Below are positions 42,825 through 51,170 of a stretch of DNA of 64,000 nucleotides, one piece after another. The notes beneath the pieces are model-generated. The model ran no database searches and was not told the origin of the DNA. It saw only the letters and a list, made by a program, of their open reading frames with translations. Positions within the stretch are counted from its first letter, which is position 1. Every line of letters begins with the position of its first letter. Both the position numbers and the translations under genes were made by a program. The stretch is taken from contig JAZQAK010000007.1 of assembly GCA_045545175.1 (NCBI GenBank), positions 124,001-188,000 of the forward strand, read 5' to 3'. The DNA is from RGIG6165 sp045545175. GTDB taxonomy: Bacteria; Bacillota; Clostridia; Oscillospirales; Feifaniaceae.

Positions 42825-44381
42825 ATGCCGTTTACACCAGTTCAGTTAGTTGTCGGCGTGGTTGCTCTTTTACTTGTTTTTGTAATTGCATTCTTCATCG
42901 GCATAAGTCACAGAAAAAGGGTTGCCGAAAGCAAGATCGGCTCTGCCGAAACAGAGGCAAAGAGAATAGTTAATGACGCTATCAAAGCGGCTGAAAGCAA
43001 GAAAAAAGAGTCAATACTCGAAGCTAAGGAAGAAATCCTGCGCAGCAGAACGGAAATGGAAGCCGAACTCAAGGAGCGCAGAAAAGAAGTTCAGAACCAG
43101 GAAAGGCGTCTGAATCAGAAGGAAGAGAGCATCGACAAAAAGTACGATGCAATCGAAAAGAAGGAAGAAAAACTTGCCGAAAAACTCCACGAAGTAGAAG
43201 TACAGATGGAGGACGTTGCAAACATCAAAAAGCAGCAGTGGGAAGCGCTCGAAAGGATTTCGGGCTACACCGCAGAACAGGCAAAGGAAATGCTTCTCTC
43301 TCAGCTTGAGCAGGAACTTGATCACGAGCGTGCCCTCAAGATAAAGGAGTCGGAGCAGAAATTCAACGACGAAAGCACAGAAAAAGCAAGAGAAATCATT
43401 GCTCAGGCTATACAGCGCTGTGCACCCGAATACGTTGCAGAAGCAACCATATCGGTAGTCCCCATCCCCAGCGATGAGATGAAGGGCCGTATAATCGGCC
43501 GTGAAGGCAGAAACGTAAAGGCACTTGAAACACTTACGGGCGTTGACCTTATAATTGACGATACTCCCGAAGTTATCACAGTTTCCTGTTTTGACCCTGT
43601 CCGCAGGGAAATTGCACGTCTGTCACTTGAAAGGCTTATTCACGACGGTCGTATTCATCCCGCAAAGATTGAAGAAATCGTTGATAAGACGAGAAAAGAC
43701 ATCAACAACGTCATCAAGCAGGAGGGTGAAAAGGCTGCTCTTGAAGCAGGCATCGTAAATCTTCACCCCGAAATTGTCAAACTTTTAGGTAAACTCAAAT
43801 ACAGGACGAGTTACGGTCAGAACGTTCTTCTCCACTCTATTGAAGTGTCGCATATAGCAGGCGTTATGGCATCCGAGCTTGGTCTTGACGTAAATCTTGC
43901 AAGAAGGGCAGGTCTCCTGCACGATCTCGGCAAGGCGCTCGACCATGAGATTGAAGGTTCACACGTTCAGCTCGGTTCGGACGTTGCCAAGAAGTATAAG
44001 GAAAACGACGTGGTTGTCAATTCTATCGAAAGCCACCACGGTGACGTTGCTCCCAAGTATACGATTGCTGCTCTCGTTCAGGCGGCAGATGCAGTTTCCG
44101 CTGCACGCCCCGGTTCAAGAAGAGAAAACCTTGAGAACTACATAAAGCGTCTTGAAAAACTTGAAGAAATTACGACGAGTTTTGACGGCGTTGAAAAGTC
44201 GTTTGCAATTCAGGCAGGCCGTGAAGTACGTATTATGGTCAACCCCGAAAAGATAAGTGACGACAGATTAGTAATTCTCGCAAGGGAAATCGCCCAGAAG
44301 ATTGAGGGTGAACTTGAATACCCCGGTCAGATAAAGGTAAACGTAATAAGAGAAAAACGCGCACAGGACATTGCGAAATAA
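42825..44381 (+). CDS. rny: Ribonuclease Y
   Basis: Membrane-anchored endoribonuclease that starts mRNA decay in Firmicutes. 518 residues: an N-terminal membrane helix (about 8-28), a long coiled coil (about 35-200), a KH domain with IGREGRNVKALETLTG, and an HD domain with HSIEVSHIAG and HDLGKALDHE. GGAGAAAC upstream supports the ATG at 42825 over the one at 42777. A typical promoter and a strong terminator frame it as a single gene. Confidence 0.98.
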   Translation: MPFTPVQLVVGVVALLLVFVIAFFIGISHRKRVAESKIGSAETEAKRIVNDAIKAAESKKKESILEAKEEILRSRTEMEAELKERRKEVQNQERRLNQKEESIDKKYDAIEKKEEKLAEKLHEVEVQMEDVANIKKQQWEALERISGYTAEQAKEMLLSQLEQELDHERALKIKESEQKFNDESTEKAREIIAQAIQRCAPEYVAEATISVVPIPSDEMKGRIIGREGRNVKALETLTGVDLIIDDTPEVITVSCFDPVRREIARLSLERLIHDGRIHPAKIEEIVDKTRKDINNVIKQEGEKAALEAGIVNLHPEIVKLLGKLKYRTSYGQNVLLHSIEVSHIAGVMASELGLDVNLARRAGLLHDLGKALDHEIEGSHVQLGSDVAKKYKENDVVVNSIESHHGDVAPKYTIAALVQAADAVSAARPGSRRENLENYIKRLEKLEEITTSFDGVEKSFAIQAGREVRIMVNPEKISDDRLVILAREIAQKIEGELEYPGQIKVNVIREKRAQDIAK

Positions 44382-44409
44382 AAAAAGCACCCAAAGGGGT
44401 GCTTTTTTT
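44381..44409 (+). terminator. Terminator of rny
   Basis: AAAAAAGCACCC-AAAG-GGGTGCTTTTTTT starting at the stop codon. Confidence 0.94.
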
Positions 44410-44413
44410 ATTT

Positions 44414-44450
44414 CAATTTGGAATTCGGAATGCGTAATTCGGAATTTCTT
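44414..44450. repeat. Module A copy
   Basis: AATTTGGAATTCGGAATGCG followed by TAATTCGGAATTTCTTCC; no hairpin B follows. Confidence 0.65.
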
Positions 44451-44553
44451 CCATACCTCTTCACTATTCACCATTCACTCTTTTACCAAATTATAGGTCG
44501 GTTTCACCCTAATGTCAATAGGTCAATTTGCCATAATAATAGCAGGTGATGTG

Positions 44554-44775
44554 ATGAACAGGCTTAAAGAACTGCGAAAAGAACGCGGATATACACAGGT
44601 AAAAATGCAAATGCTCACAGGGATAGACCAGAGCGACTATTCAAAAATCGAAAACGGAAAAAGATATTTAAGTTTTGAGCAATGTATCAAGGTTGCCGAT
44701 GCTCTTAATACGAGTATGGATTATCTTGCAGGCAGAACGGATTGTAAAGAACCCTATCCAAAATCAAAGAAATGA
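44554..44775 (+). CDS. XRE-family transcriptional regulator
   Basis: 73 residues, one helix-turn-helix domain (about 3-60) with KERGYTQVKMQMLTGIDQSD and the tail MDYLAGRTDCKEPY usual for small clostridial Cro/CI-type regulators. AGGTGAT lies before the ATG at 44554; an in-frame upstream codon at 44512 has no ribosome site. No partner gene or clear palindromic operator is adjacent, so its target is unknown. Confidence 0.82.
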   Translation: MNRLKELRKERGYTQVKMQMLTGIDQSDYSKIENGKRYLSFEQCIKVADALNTSMDYLAGRTDCKEPYPKSKK

Positions 44776-44779
44776 AAAC

Positions 44780-44870
44780 GGGAGGAAATATAGGTCCTCC
44801 CCTACAATTTAATCGAAACTTCAGCACGAAGTTTCTTTCCATAATTCCGAATTCCGAATTCCGAATTAAC
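44780..44870. repeat. REP-like hairpin with CTAC foot, hairpin B, module A
   Basis: A 22-nt hairpin GGGAGGA...TCCTCCC (44780-44801) with CTAC (44802-44805) begins just past the XRE gene. Then come a GAAACTTC/GAAGTTTC hairpin (about 44816-44835) and module A (about 44841-44869). Confidence 0.75.
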
Positions 44871-44898
44871 AAAAAAGCACCCGAAAGGGTGCTTTTTT
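44871..44898. terminator. Bidirectional terminator
   Basis: AAAAAAGCACCC-GAAA-GGGTGCTTTTTT between the XRE gene and the small membrane protein gene. Confidence 0.93.
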
Positions 44899-44904
44899 GC
44901 TTGG

Positions 44905-45054
44905 TCACATCATGTCTTCTACACTGCGAATCGCACGACCGACCTGTCTTTTGATTTTTCGTACCGTACATCTTTTCATCGGCATCGGATATACAGAAGC
45001 AACCGTCACACCGACTGCCAGACCTACGAGCATACCGCCCATACAAGCTTTCAT
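44905..45054 (-). CDS. Small YtxH-like membrane protein
   Basis: 49 residues: one glycine-rich membrane helix (about 3-22, CMGGMLVGLAVGVTVA) followed by a basic stretch (KRCTVRKIKRQVGRAI) and an acidic end. This layout is typical of YtxH-type envelope-stress-linked small proteins of Firmicutes. The ATG at 45054 is preceded by GAGGATAAAG; further in-frame ATGs upstream lack a ribosome site. A terminator lies directly downstream, supporting a real gene. Confidence 0.65.
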   Translation of the reverse strand: MKACMGGMLVGLAVGVTVASVYPMPMKRCTVRKIKRQVGRAIRSVEDMM

Positions 45055-45174
45055 AGACTTTATCCTCGCAACTGCATTTATCGGAAAATATATCATCCGA
45101 CAGCGCTTCCGCTTGACTAACGGCGATATCTCCTCCGACAGTAATATTATGTTCACATATTAACAAATTAGTCA

Positions 45175-45203
45175 TTGTCATTTATGGCAATTTTTTATAT
45201 AAT
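45175..45203 (+). promoter_or_regulatory. Sigma-A promoter of the foldase gene
   Basis: TTGTCA (45175-45180), 17-bp spacer, TATAAT (45198-45203), followed by GGAGGT before the ATG. Confidence 0.78.
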
Positions 45204-45234
45204 ACAATTATGAAAAAATTTTGGAGGTCTTCAA

Positions 45235-46278
45235 ATGAAAAAGACGATAAAAATTGTATCTCTGCTTCTTGCGGCGGTACTTATGCTTACCTGCTTTGCA
45301 GGTTGTAAAAAAGACGGCTCACTCGGCACGATAAACGGCAACGAAATACCGACTGAGCTTTTTAAACTCGCACTTTCGGATATGATACAGAACGTGGAAG
45401 CAACCTACGGCGTATCCTTTGAGGAAGTTGCCGACCAGCAGCTTACCGAACAGATGACGGTATATCAGTACGTGGTTTCCTATTCCGTTTCCGTAGTACA
45501 GCAGGCACTTGCAGTAAACGAATATTTTGACGAGCTTGGCCTTGACTGGAACGAGGATATGCAGGCGGAATACGACGCCATTATGCAGGATTATTTTGAA
45601 AGTTTCGGCGGTGAAGACGCTGCAAAGAGCGACCTTAAAAATAAGGGCATTGATTTTTCCGCAGTTGAAGACCTTATGGAATTCAACACAAAATACACCG
45701 CCATTACAAATTATTTATACGGTGCACACGGCACGAAAGCACTTACAGACGATGAAATCATTGCAAAATTCCACACCGATTACGCTCGTATAAAGCACAT
45801 TCTCGTTGCAACGGTTGACACGGAAACCTATCAGGCACTTGAAGGTGATGCACTTACGGCAGCAGAGGCAAAATATGCAGACGTCGAGGCAAAGGTAAAG
45901 GCACTTGCAGTAAACGACGAGGCAGGCTTTACCGCAATTATGAAGGAATACAACGAAGATCCCGGTATGGAACAGTCACCCGACGGTTACGTTGTTACGG
46001 ACAACGGTCAGTTCGTTCAGGCATTCGTTGACGGTGCTTTCTCGGTAGAAGTCGGCGAATATGCCTTCGTTGACAGTGAAGAATACGGCCACCACATTTT
46101 AATGCGCCTTCCCACCCGAGAGGAAGACATTAAAGCACAGTTCGGCACGGTTGAAACCTACCTTGAGAATGCAAGGGCAACTCTTGTTTCGGAAGACCTT
46201 TCGGAAAAGGTGTCCGACGACAAGGTTGACATCAATGACGATGCCGTCGTTAAAATCGTTTCAAGCCTTATAAAATAA
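45235..46278 (+). CDS. PrsA/SurA-type peptidyl-prolyl isomerase lipoprotein
   Basis: 347 residues. A lipoprotein signal peptide ends in a lipobox (CFAGC, modified Cys at about residue 23). A SurA-N-like helical domain follows (about 35-180), then a parvulin domain starting ARIKHILVATV, with long helical insert AAEAKYADVEAKVKAL and the GHHILMR strand. It would fold exported proteins outside the membrane. TGGAGGT lies seven bases before the ATG. Single gene with a good promoter and terminator. Confidence 0.9.
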   Translation: MKKTIKIVSLLLAAVLMLTCFAGCKKDGSLGTINGNEIPTELFKLALSDMIQNVEATYGVSFEEVADQQLTEQMTVYQYVVSYSVSVVQQALAVNEYFDELGLDWNEDMQAEYDAIMQDYFESFGGEDAAKSDLKNKGIDFSAVEDLMEFNTKYTAITNYLYGAHGTKALTDDEIIAKFHTDYARIKHILVATVDTETYQALEGDALTAAEAKYADVEAKVKALAVNDEAGFTAIMKEYNEDPGMEQSPDGYVVTDNGQFVQAFVDGAFSVEVGEYAFVDSEEYGHHILMRLPTREEDIKAQFGTVETYLENARATLVSEDLSEKVSDDKVDINDDAVVKIVSSLIK

Positions 46279-46281
46279 AAG

Positions 46282-46311
46282 ATAACGGGCAATTCGTGAA
46301 TTGCCCGTTAT
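46282..46311 (+). terminator. Terminator of the foldase gene
   Basis: ATAACGGGCAATTC/GAATTGCCCGTTAT with a two-base loop and a T-rich end. Confidence 0.85.
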
Positions 46312-46338
46312 TTAATTGAAATTCCGCATTCCGAATTA
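46312..46338. repeat. Partial module A
   Basis: AATTCCGCATTCCGAATT variant between two terminators. Confidence 0.55.
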
Positions 46339-46369
46339 AAAAGGGAGGGCTCACAAGCCCTCCTTTTTT
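46338..46369 (-). terminator. Terminator of the CNNM/CorC gene pair
   Basis: AAAAAGGGAGGGCT-CACA-AGCCCTCCTTTTTT, just past the stop of the gene at 46368 on the minus strand. Confidence 0.92.
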
Positions 46370-47642
46370 ATTCTTCAACTTCTTCAAAATCGTGTTTTAA
46401 GATGACAAGACGTATAATATGATGATGCTCGTCAACCTCTTTTACGATGAGCGTGTAATTCTTGAAATCAAACGCATCAAACGGAACGGGCATGGCACCG
46501 ATATTCTGTGTCGCCCAGCCGCCGACCGTTGCATAATCGGTCTGAAGCTCGTCCTCATCAATGTCAAGGTTGTCCATAAAATCGGTGAGGTTCATATCTC
46601 CCGAACATTCAAAACGTTCATCGGACAGTTTCTGCCATTCGTTGACGATATCGTCATTCTCATCCCAGATTTCGCCGACAAGCTGTTCAAGCACGTCCTC
46701 CATAGTAACGATACCCGTTATACCGCCGTACTCGTCGGCAACAAGTGCCATATGAGTCTGGTGTTTACGGAATTCGTCCATTATGGCGTGAAGTTTCATG
46801 GTTTTTGGTATCATAACAGGCTTTAAGAGAATGTCGGAAAGTGAAATTTCCTTATCCTCCGCAAGTTCCCTGAGCAGATGCTTTACGTAAAGTATACCTA
46901 CCACGTGGTCGATAGTACGTTCGTAGACGGGGTATCTTGAAAACTGCGTTTCCTCGATAACTTCAAGAATATGCTCCATACTGTCGCCTATTTCAAAGCC
47001 AACGACGTCTATTCTCGGCGTGAGAATTTCAGCCGCCTCCATATCCGAAAATTCGAGTGCCGACTGCAAAAGTTCTGTTTCCTCTTCGTCGATGACACCG
47101 TCATCCTCAGCCGTATCGAGAATATTTTCAAATTCCTCTTCGGTTATCGTTACGACCTGTTCGTTCTTCCTCGTCCACATAAGGCTGAAAAGTTTTACCA
47201 CGAACGACGTGATAAGCACAGCAGGAAAGAAGACCACCATCATAACGAGAAGCGGATAGGCCGCAAATTTAGCAAAACCTTCGTTTATACGGCGTGCTAT
47301 CATCTTGGGTGTGATTTCACCGATGATAAGGATAAGCACCGTCATTATAACCGTGACAATGGACGACGCCGCATCGTCACTCATCTTCAAATCCTTTGCA
47401 AGACCGACGGCAATAACCGTTGCCGTAGAGGTCGCCGCAATGTTAACGAGGTTGTTTCCTATAAGTATTGTTGAAAGTGCATAGTCGTAGTGATTATATA
47501 TAAAACGTACGACCTTTTCGGAAAACGTGGGGTTTTCCATTTCTTTTTTGTATTTGAGTTTACTAAGTGAAGTATAAGCAATCTCCGAGCCCGAGCAGAA
47601 TGCAGAGCACAGAAGAAGCAACGCTATACCTAAATATGCCAT
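46368..47642 (-). CDS. CNNM/CorC-family membrane protein with CorC domain
   Basis: 424 residues: DUF21 membrane domain (about 1-180, NHYDYALSTILIGNNLVNIAAT), CBS pair (about 205-330, with TPRIDVVGF and GIVTMEDVLEQLVGEIWDE), and a C-terminal CorC_HlyC domain (about 340-424). Likely role in Mg2+/divalent cation homeostasis, as for related CNNM proteins. It follows its paralogue at 47657 by 14 bases in the same direction, so the two may form a heterodimer (inference). Confidence 0.92.
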   Translation of the reverse strand: MAYLGIALLLLCSAFCSGSEIAYTSLSKLKYKKEMENPTFSEKVVRFIYNHYDYALSTILIGNNLVNIAATSTATVIAVGLAKDLKMSDDAASSIVTVIMTVLILIIGEITPKMIARRINEGFAKFAAYPLLVMMVVFFPAVLITSFVVKLFSLMWTRKNEQVVTITEEEFENILDTAEDDGVIDEEETELLQSALEFSDMEAAEILTPRIDVVGFEIGDSMEHILEVIEETQFSRYPVYERTIDHVVGILYVKHLLRELAEDKEISLSDILLKPVMIPKTMKLHAIMDEFRKHQTHMALVADEYGGITGIVTMEDVLEQLVGEIWDENDDIVNEWQKLSDERFECSGDMNLTDFMDNLDIDEDELQTDYATVGGWATQNIGAMPVPFDAFDFKNYTLIVKEVDEHHHIIRLVILKHDFEEVEE

Positions 47643-47656
47643 ATCCTCTGCCCCCC

Positions 47657-48661
47657 TTACACAAGCTCCAGGCCTTCGCCTGCATCGCTTTCATCACGGA
47701 TATCGCCCACAAGTTCTTCAAGCAGGTCTTCCATCGTGATGATGCCTATTTTTTTACGGTTTTTGTCAATGACGAAAACCATGTGTAATTTGTTGAGCCT
47801 CATTCTCTGCAGAAGGTCTACGATTTCAATCTCGCTGTCAAAGACGTAGGGCTTGAGCAGAAGCGTTCTCAGACGGCAGGATTTACCCGACACATACTTG
47901 CTGAGAAACGTATTTACGGGCAAAATGCCCACTATATTATTCTTATTGCCTTCGTACACAGGAAGGCGTGAATAGATACTTGTCGTTGCGATATTTACGA
48001 GTTCCTGCTTTGAGATTGTACTTGGAATCGACACAACCTCGTCCATAGGAATCATTATTTCGTGAGCGACTTTTTCACGGAATTCCATTGCAGTGTTTAC
48101 AAGTTCCTGCTGTTTCGGGTCAAGTACACCCTCATCCTCGATGGTTTCGATGATGCTGATAAGTTCTTCCTCCGTAACCTTGTCGTCATTACCGGGGGCA
48201 AGGAACTTTGAGAGCAGTTTTGAAATCCCCGAAAACAGAGCCGACAAGGGCGTGAGCACTTTTACGAGAAAAGCCATACTCGGTGCAAAAGCAAGGGCAA
48301 TCGCCTCACTCTTCGCCTTTGCAAGACTTTTGGGAATCATTTCTGCAAAAAGGTATACGATGATTGTGGTTATAAGCGTACCGTATACGACGTACTCCTC
48401 CGAAAACGTTCTTATAACAAGTAACGCCGAAAGTGACGCACAGCTTGCATGGAAAACGTTGTTTCCGATTAAAAGCGTAGTCAGCGTCTTGTCAAAACGG
48501 TCACAAATCCACAGTGCAGTTTTTGCACGTTTGTTGCCTTTGTCTGCCATGGTACGCAGACGTACTTTGCTCACTGCCGTATAGGCAGTTTCAGATGCGG
48601 CAAAATAAGCCGAACATAACAAAAATAAGACATACAGTATACTACTACCGGCGGGATCCAA
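47657..48661 (-). CDS. CNNM/CorC-family membrane protein without C-terminal CorC domain
   Basis: 334 residues: DUF21 domain (about 1-170) and CBS pair (about 195-325), ending soon after GIITMEDLLEELVGDIRDE. The CorC_HlyC domain found in the two paralogues of this window is absent; the stop is followed after 14 bases by the next gene, so this is its natural length. The start is probably TTG at 48661, about 11 bases after AAGGAG; no ATG fits before the first membrane helix. Confidence 0.88.
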   Translation of the reverse strand: MDPAGSSILYVLFLLCSAYFAASETAYTAVSKVRLRTMADKGNKRAKTALWICDRFDKTLTTLLIGNNVFHASCASLSALLVIRTFSEEYVVYGTLITTIIVYLFAEMIPKSLAKAKSEAIALAFAPSMAFLVKVLTPLSALFSGISKLLSKFLAPGNDDKVTEEELISIIETIEDEGVLDPKQQELVNTAMEFREKVAHEIMIPMDEVVSIPSTISKQELVNIATTSIYSRLPVYEGNKNNIVGILPVNTFLSKYVSGKSCRLRTLLLKPYVFDSEIEIVDLLQRMRLNKLHMVFVIDKNRKKIGIITMEDLLEELVGDIRDESDAGEGLELV

Positions 48662-48732
48662 GAAAAAACCAACTCCTTAAAAATAATCATTACATCTATT
48701 ATAACAGATATATACAAAAGGTCAAGAGCAAT

Positions 48733-48760
48733 AAAAAAGCAGTCCTCGGACTGCTTTTTT
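48733..48760 (-). terminator. Terminator of the HAD hydrolase operon
   Basis: AAAAAAGCAGTCC/GGACTGCTTTTTT, directly past the HAD gene stop. Confidence 0.92.
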
Positions 48761-49435
48761 CTACACAATATCGTATAATTCTTTAAGTGATTTTATTTCA
48801 TAAGTTATATCAAGGTCGGTTTTCTTGCCCTTCGGGTTGAACCAGCAGGTGTCAATACCTGCATTTATACCGCCCTGAATGTCACTCGTAAGGCTGTCAC
48901 CGATAACAAGAGCCTTCGTTTTGTCAAAGCCCTCGATATTTTCCTCCACGTAGTCGAAAAACTCTTTATGAGGCTTTGGCACACCTATCGCCTCGGACAC
49001 GAAGCATTTTTCAAAATACGGCTTTAAACCGCACTCGGCAAAGCGTTTTGCCTGCGTCGTGGCAACGCCGTTGGTGATAATATAAAGTTTATGCGTTTTT
49101 GAAAGCGTCTTGCAAACCTCAAGCGCATCGGGCATCAGTTTATGTCCGTTTGCAAGATTTGCCACGTAACGCGAATTTGCTTCGGCAGGGTCAAAAGGAT
49201 AGCCCATTTTTTCAAAGAACACTTTAAATCGATTTACCACAAGTTCAGCCTTTGAGAATGCACCCTGTTCAAAAAGTTTCCACTGTGCATCGTTTGCAGC
49301 ACTGTAGATTTTTATAATTTCATCGTCGATTTCAAGACCGTACGAACGCATCGTTTCAATAATACCGTCATATTCAGCCGCCTCAAAATCAAGCAGCGTC
49401 ATATCCGCATCAAAGAGAAGTGTTTTATATTTCAT
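48761..49435 (-). CDS. HAD-superfamily hydrolase (YjjG-like)
   Basis: 224-residue phosphatase. Motif I is LLFDADMTLLDF, where the second Asp is kept in DADMT; motif II is ITNG, motif III lysine is in GVPKPHKEFF, and motif IV is VIGDSLTSDIQGG. YjjG-type members are 5'-nucleotidases with pyrimidine or modified nucleotide substrates. The ATG at 49435 follows GGTGGAAAG and overlaps the end of the upstream membrane-protein gene by 11 bases, so it is translationally coupled; the open frame upstream is not used. Confidence 0.92.
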   Translation of the reverse strand: MKYKTLLFDADMTLLDFEAAEYDGIIETMRSYGLEIDDEIIKIYSAANDAQWKLFEQGAFSKAELVVNRFKVFFEKMGYPFDPAEANSRYVANLANGHKLMPDALEVCKTLSKTHKLYIITNGVATTQAKRFAECGLKPYFEKCFVSEAIGVPKPHKEFFDYVEENIEGFDKTKALVIGDSLTSDIQGGINAGIDTCWFNPKGKKTDLDITYEIKSLKELYDIV

Positions 49436-50177
49436 TTCTTTCCACCGCATATATAATTGAAGGGGCGTAAATGAGCATTGATGCGAGAACTGCAAAATCA
49501 CTCGTAAATGGCGTGCAGAACACCGCTTCCCTGCTCAATGTGAAATAAATTGACGGAAGTGCCGTAACGAACACCCCGAGAAATGTGGCGTATGCCGAGA
49601 AATGCAGTATTGCCGACGAGTTACCGTCAATAAACGCTTTTGCCGAGTAGAAAATAAACAAAAGCAAAGCGGTAAGTGAAAGAGTCTGCAACAGATAATC
49701 CGAAATGGTCACGATAGTGGAAAATTTGCGGAATACCGTTATAAGATTGTATACGCCCCACACCGACGGAACAAGAAGAAACACGGGCAGATAAGAGGCT
49801 TTTTCGGGCATTACGTGTGCAGGTGCACCGATAATAACGGCAATACCGCCGATTACGGCAAGTACACCGGCAAGAGTATTTCCCGAAAGAATACCGTCAA
49901 CACCGCACCTCACGAGTGCCGCCGCAAAGATTGCCGAGGCTGCAAGCACAAACTTACCGCCCGACATATTCTCGCTGTGTTTTTTTCCTTTGAAAGAGAG
50001 GGCTACCGCCGCAAACAAGACGATGAGTGCAATGCAAAGCACCGTAAATACGGTTGCAAGCACGTCACCTTTCACGTAAAAACCGCTTTCGACCTCAACA
50101 GAGTTTTTTATGACGAATATTCTCAGTACCCCAAGCAAAATTGCCGTAAGAAAACAGATTATACTGCGAAGTTTCAT
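49425..50177 (-). CDS. Polytopic membrane protein, function unknown
   Basis: 250 residues with about seven membrane helices and a short cytoplasmic loop KGKKHSENMSGGK. No family is recognised. Hydrophobic throughout, with no catalytic motif visible. It overlaps the HAD gene by 11 bases and precedes it, suggesting one operon. The preceding minus-strand gene (50224) also encodes a membrane protein of unknown role, but a terminator lies between them. Confidence 0.7.
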   Translation of the reverse strand: MKLRSIICFLTAILLGVLRIFVIKNSVEVESGFYVKGDVLATVFTVLCIALIVLFAAVALSFKGKKHSENMSGGKFVLAASAIFAAALVRCGVDGILSGNTLAGVLAVIGGIAVIIGAPAHVMPEKASYLPVFLLVPSVWGVYNLITVFRKFSTIVTISDYLLQTLSLTALLLFIFYSAKAFIDGNSSAILHFSAYATFLGVFVTALPSIYFTLSREAVFCTPFTSDFAVLASMLIYAPSIIYAVERNEI

Positions 50178-50193
50178 TTTATTACCTCATTCT

Positions 50194-50222
50194 AAAAAAG
50201 GACTCGTTTGCGAGTCCTTTTC
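50194..50222 (-). terminator. Terminator of the membrane protein gene at 50224
   Basis: AAAAAAGGACTCG-TTTG-CGAGTCCTTTT, just past the stop codon. Confidence 0.9.
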
Positions 50223-50223
50223 G

Positions 50224-51030
50224 TTACTTTTTATAGATTGTTGCTATGATGTAAGCCACACCTGCGATTACCGCATAAAGCGCTATTGCATAGCAGGAAA
50301 GGCGAAGCGCCTTATATCCGACAACCGCCGTTGCAAGTGAGCAAACCGTATGCAGACCGCCGAGGATAAACGACGGGAAATAGATTGCCTTTTTGGGAAG
50401 AATACGCTTGTCGCACTTTTTGCATACGCCGTGTGCCTTCTTAAGAGAAGCGACCTTTACGATATAGTAAACACCGAGTCCCGCAAGAATTACGAAATAG
50501 ATAATTCTCGGTACGGGGTTTTTGAAAAATACGGTGTGCACCTGAAGCCTTGAATAAAAGTAGAACAGCACTTCGGATGCAAGAAGCGATACCGCCGTAA
50601 AGAGCAGGTCGTACACCTTAAGATAACTGAGAAGATAGAGCACCACGAACACGCCGAGTGCGATGTAACCTGCCGTAAAGAGCATACCGAAATCGAAGCG
50701 GAAGCTTACGAACAGAGCCATATAAACCGTATAGGCAAGAGGCCAGAGGATGCTTACCGCAGGATTGAAGGTGACAATCTGAAAATCAACGCCTTTTTTA
50801 CGTGCATAGAGAATATACCCCGTAAACGCCAGCGTTATAACTGCACCTATGATGAGAAGCACCGTAGACGCACTTCTTACCGTATCCATACCCTCGACTG
50901 CGCCGAGACCGGTGTAATACATTTTAAAATACATAACGGTGAGAAGTGAAAGAAACGCCCACACCATATGTATAAGCAGGCGGTTTGAAATCGCCTCGCC
51001 CTTTTTATCTATACCTTTTTTCTTACTCAA
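50224..51030 (-). CDS. Polytopic membrane protein with CxxC motif, function unknown
   Basis: 268 residues with about eight membrane helices. A basic N-terminus (MSKKKGIDKKGEA) and a cytoplasmic or external loop with VCKKCDKRILPKK, a single CxxC. I recognise no family. Start ATG at 51030 lies about 50 bases after the AT-rich gap with prfB. Own terminator. Confidence 0.7.
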   Translation of the reverse strand: MSKKKGIDKKGEAISNRLLIHMVWAFLSLLTVMYFKMYYTGLGAVEGMDTVRSASTVLLIIGAVITLAFTGYILYARKKGVDFQIVTFNPAVSILWPLAYTVYMALFVSFRFDFGMLFTAGYIALGVFVVLYLLSYLKVYDLLFTAVSLLASEVLFYFYSRLQVHTVFFKNPVPRIIYFVILAGLGVYYIVKVASLKKAHGVCKKCDKRILPKKAIYFPSFILGGLHTVCSLATAVVGYKALRLSCYAIALYAVIAGVAYIIATIYKK

Positions 51031-51170
51031 ACTGTTTCAACTCCAAAATCAAATGTAAAAAATTCACATATTTTATTATACTATGAAAAAACCGTATTGT
51101 AAATAACTAAATTGTTAATTTATTTCTGCAGTTACTCTTACTTTATTGCCGGAAATTGTGCAATTCCAAG

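Noticed and set aside
44512..44553. Longer N-terminus for the XRE protein
   Set aside because: The extra 14 residues have no ribosome site; AGGTGAT directly before the ATG at 44554 and family length support the short form.
44705..45181. Minus-strand frame of 158 codons
   Set aside because: It runs through the terminator at 44871 and the repeat block, and overlaps the better-supported small YtxH-like gene in another frame.
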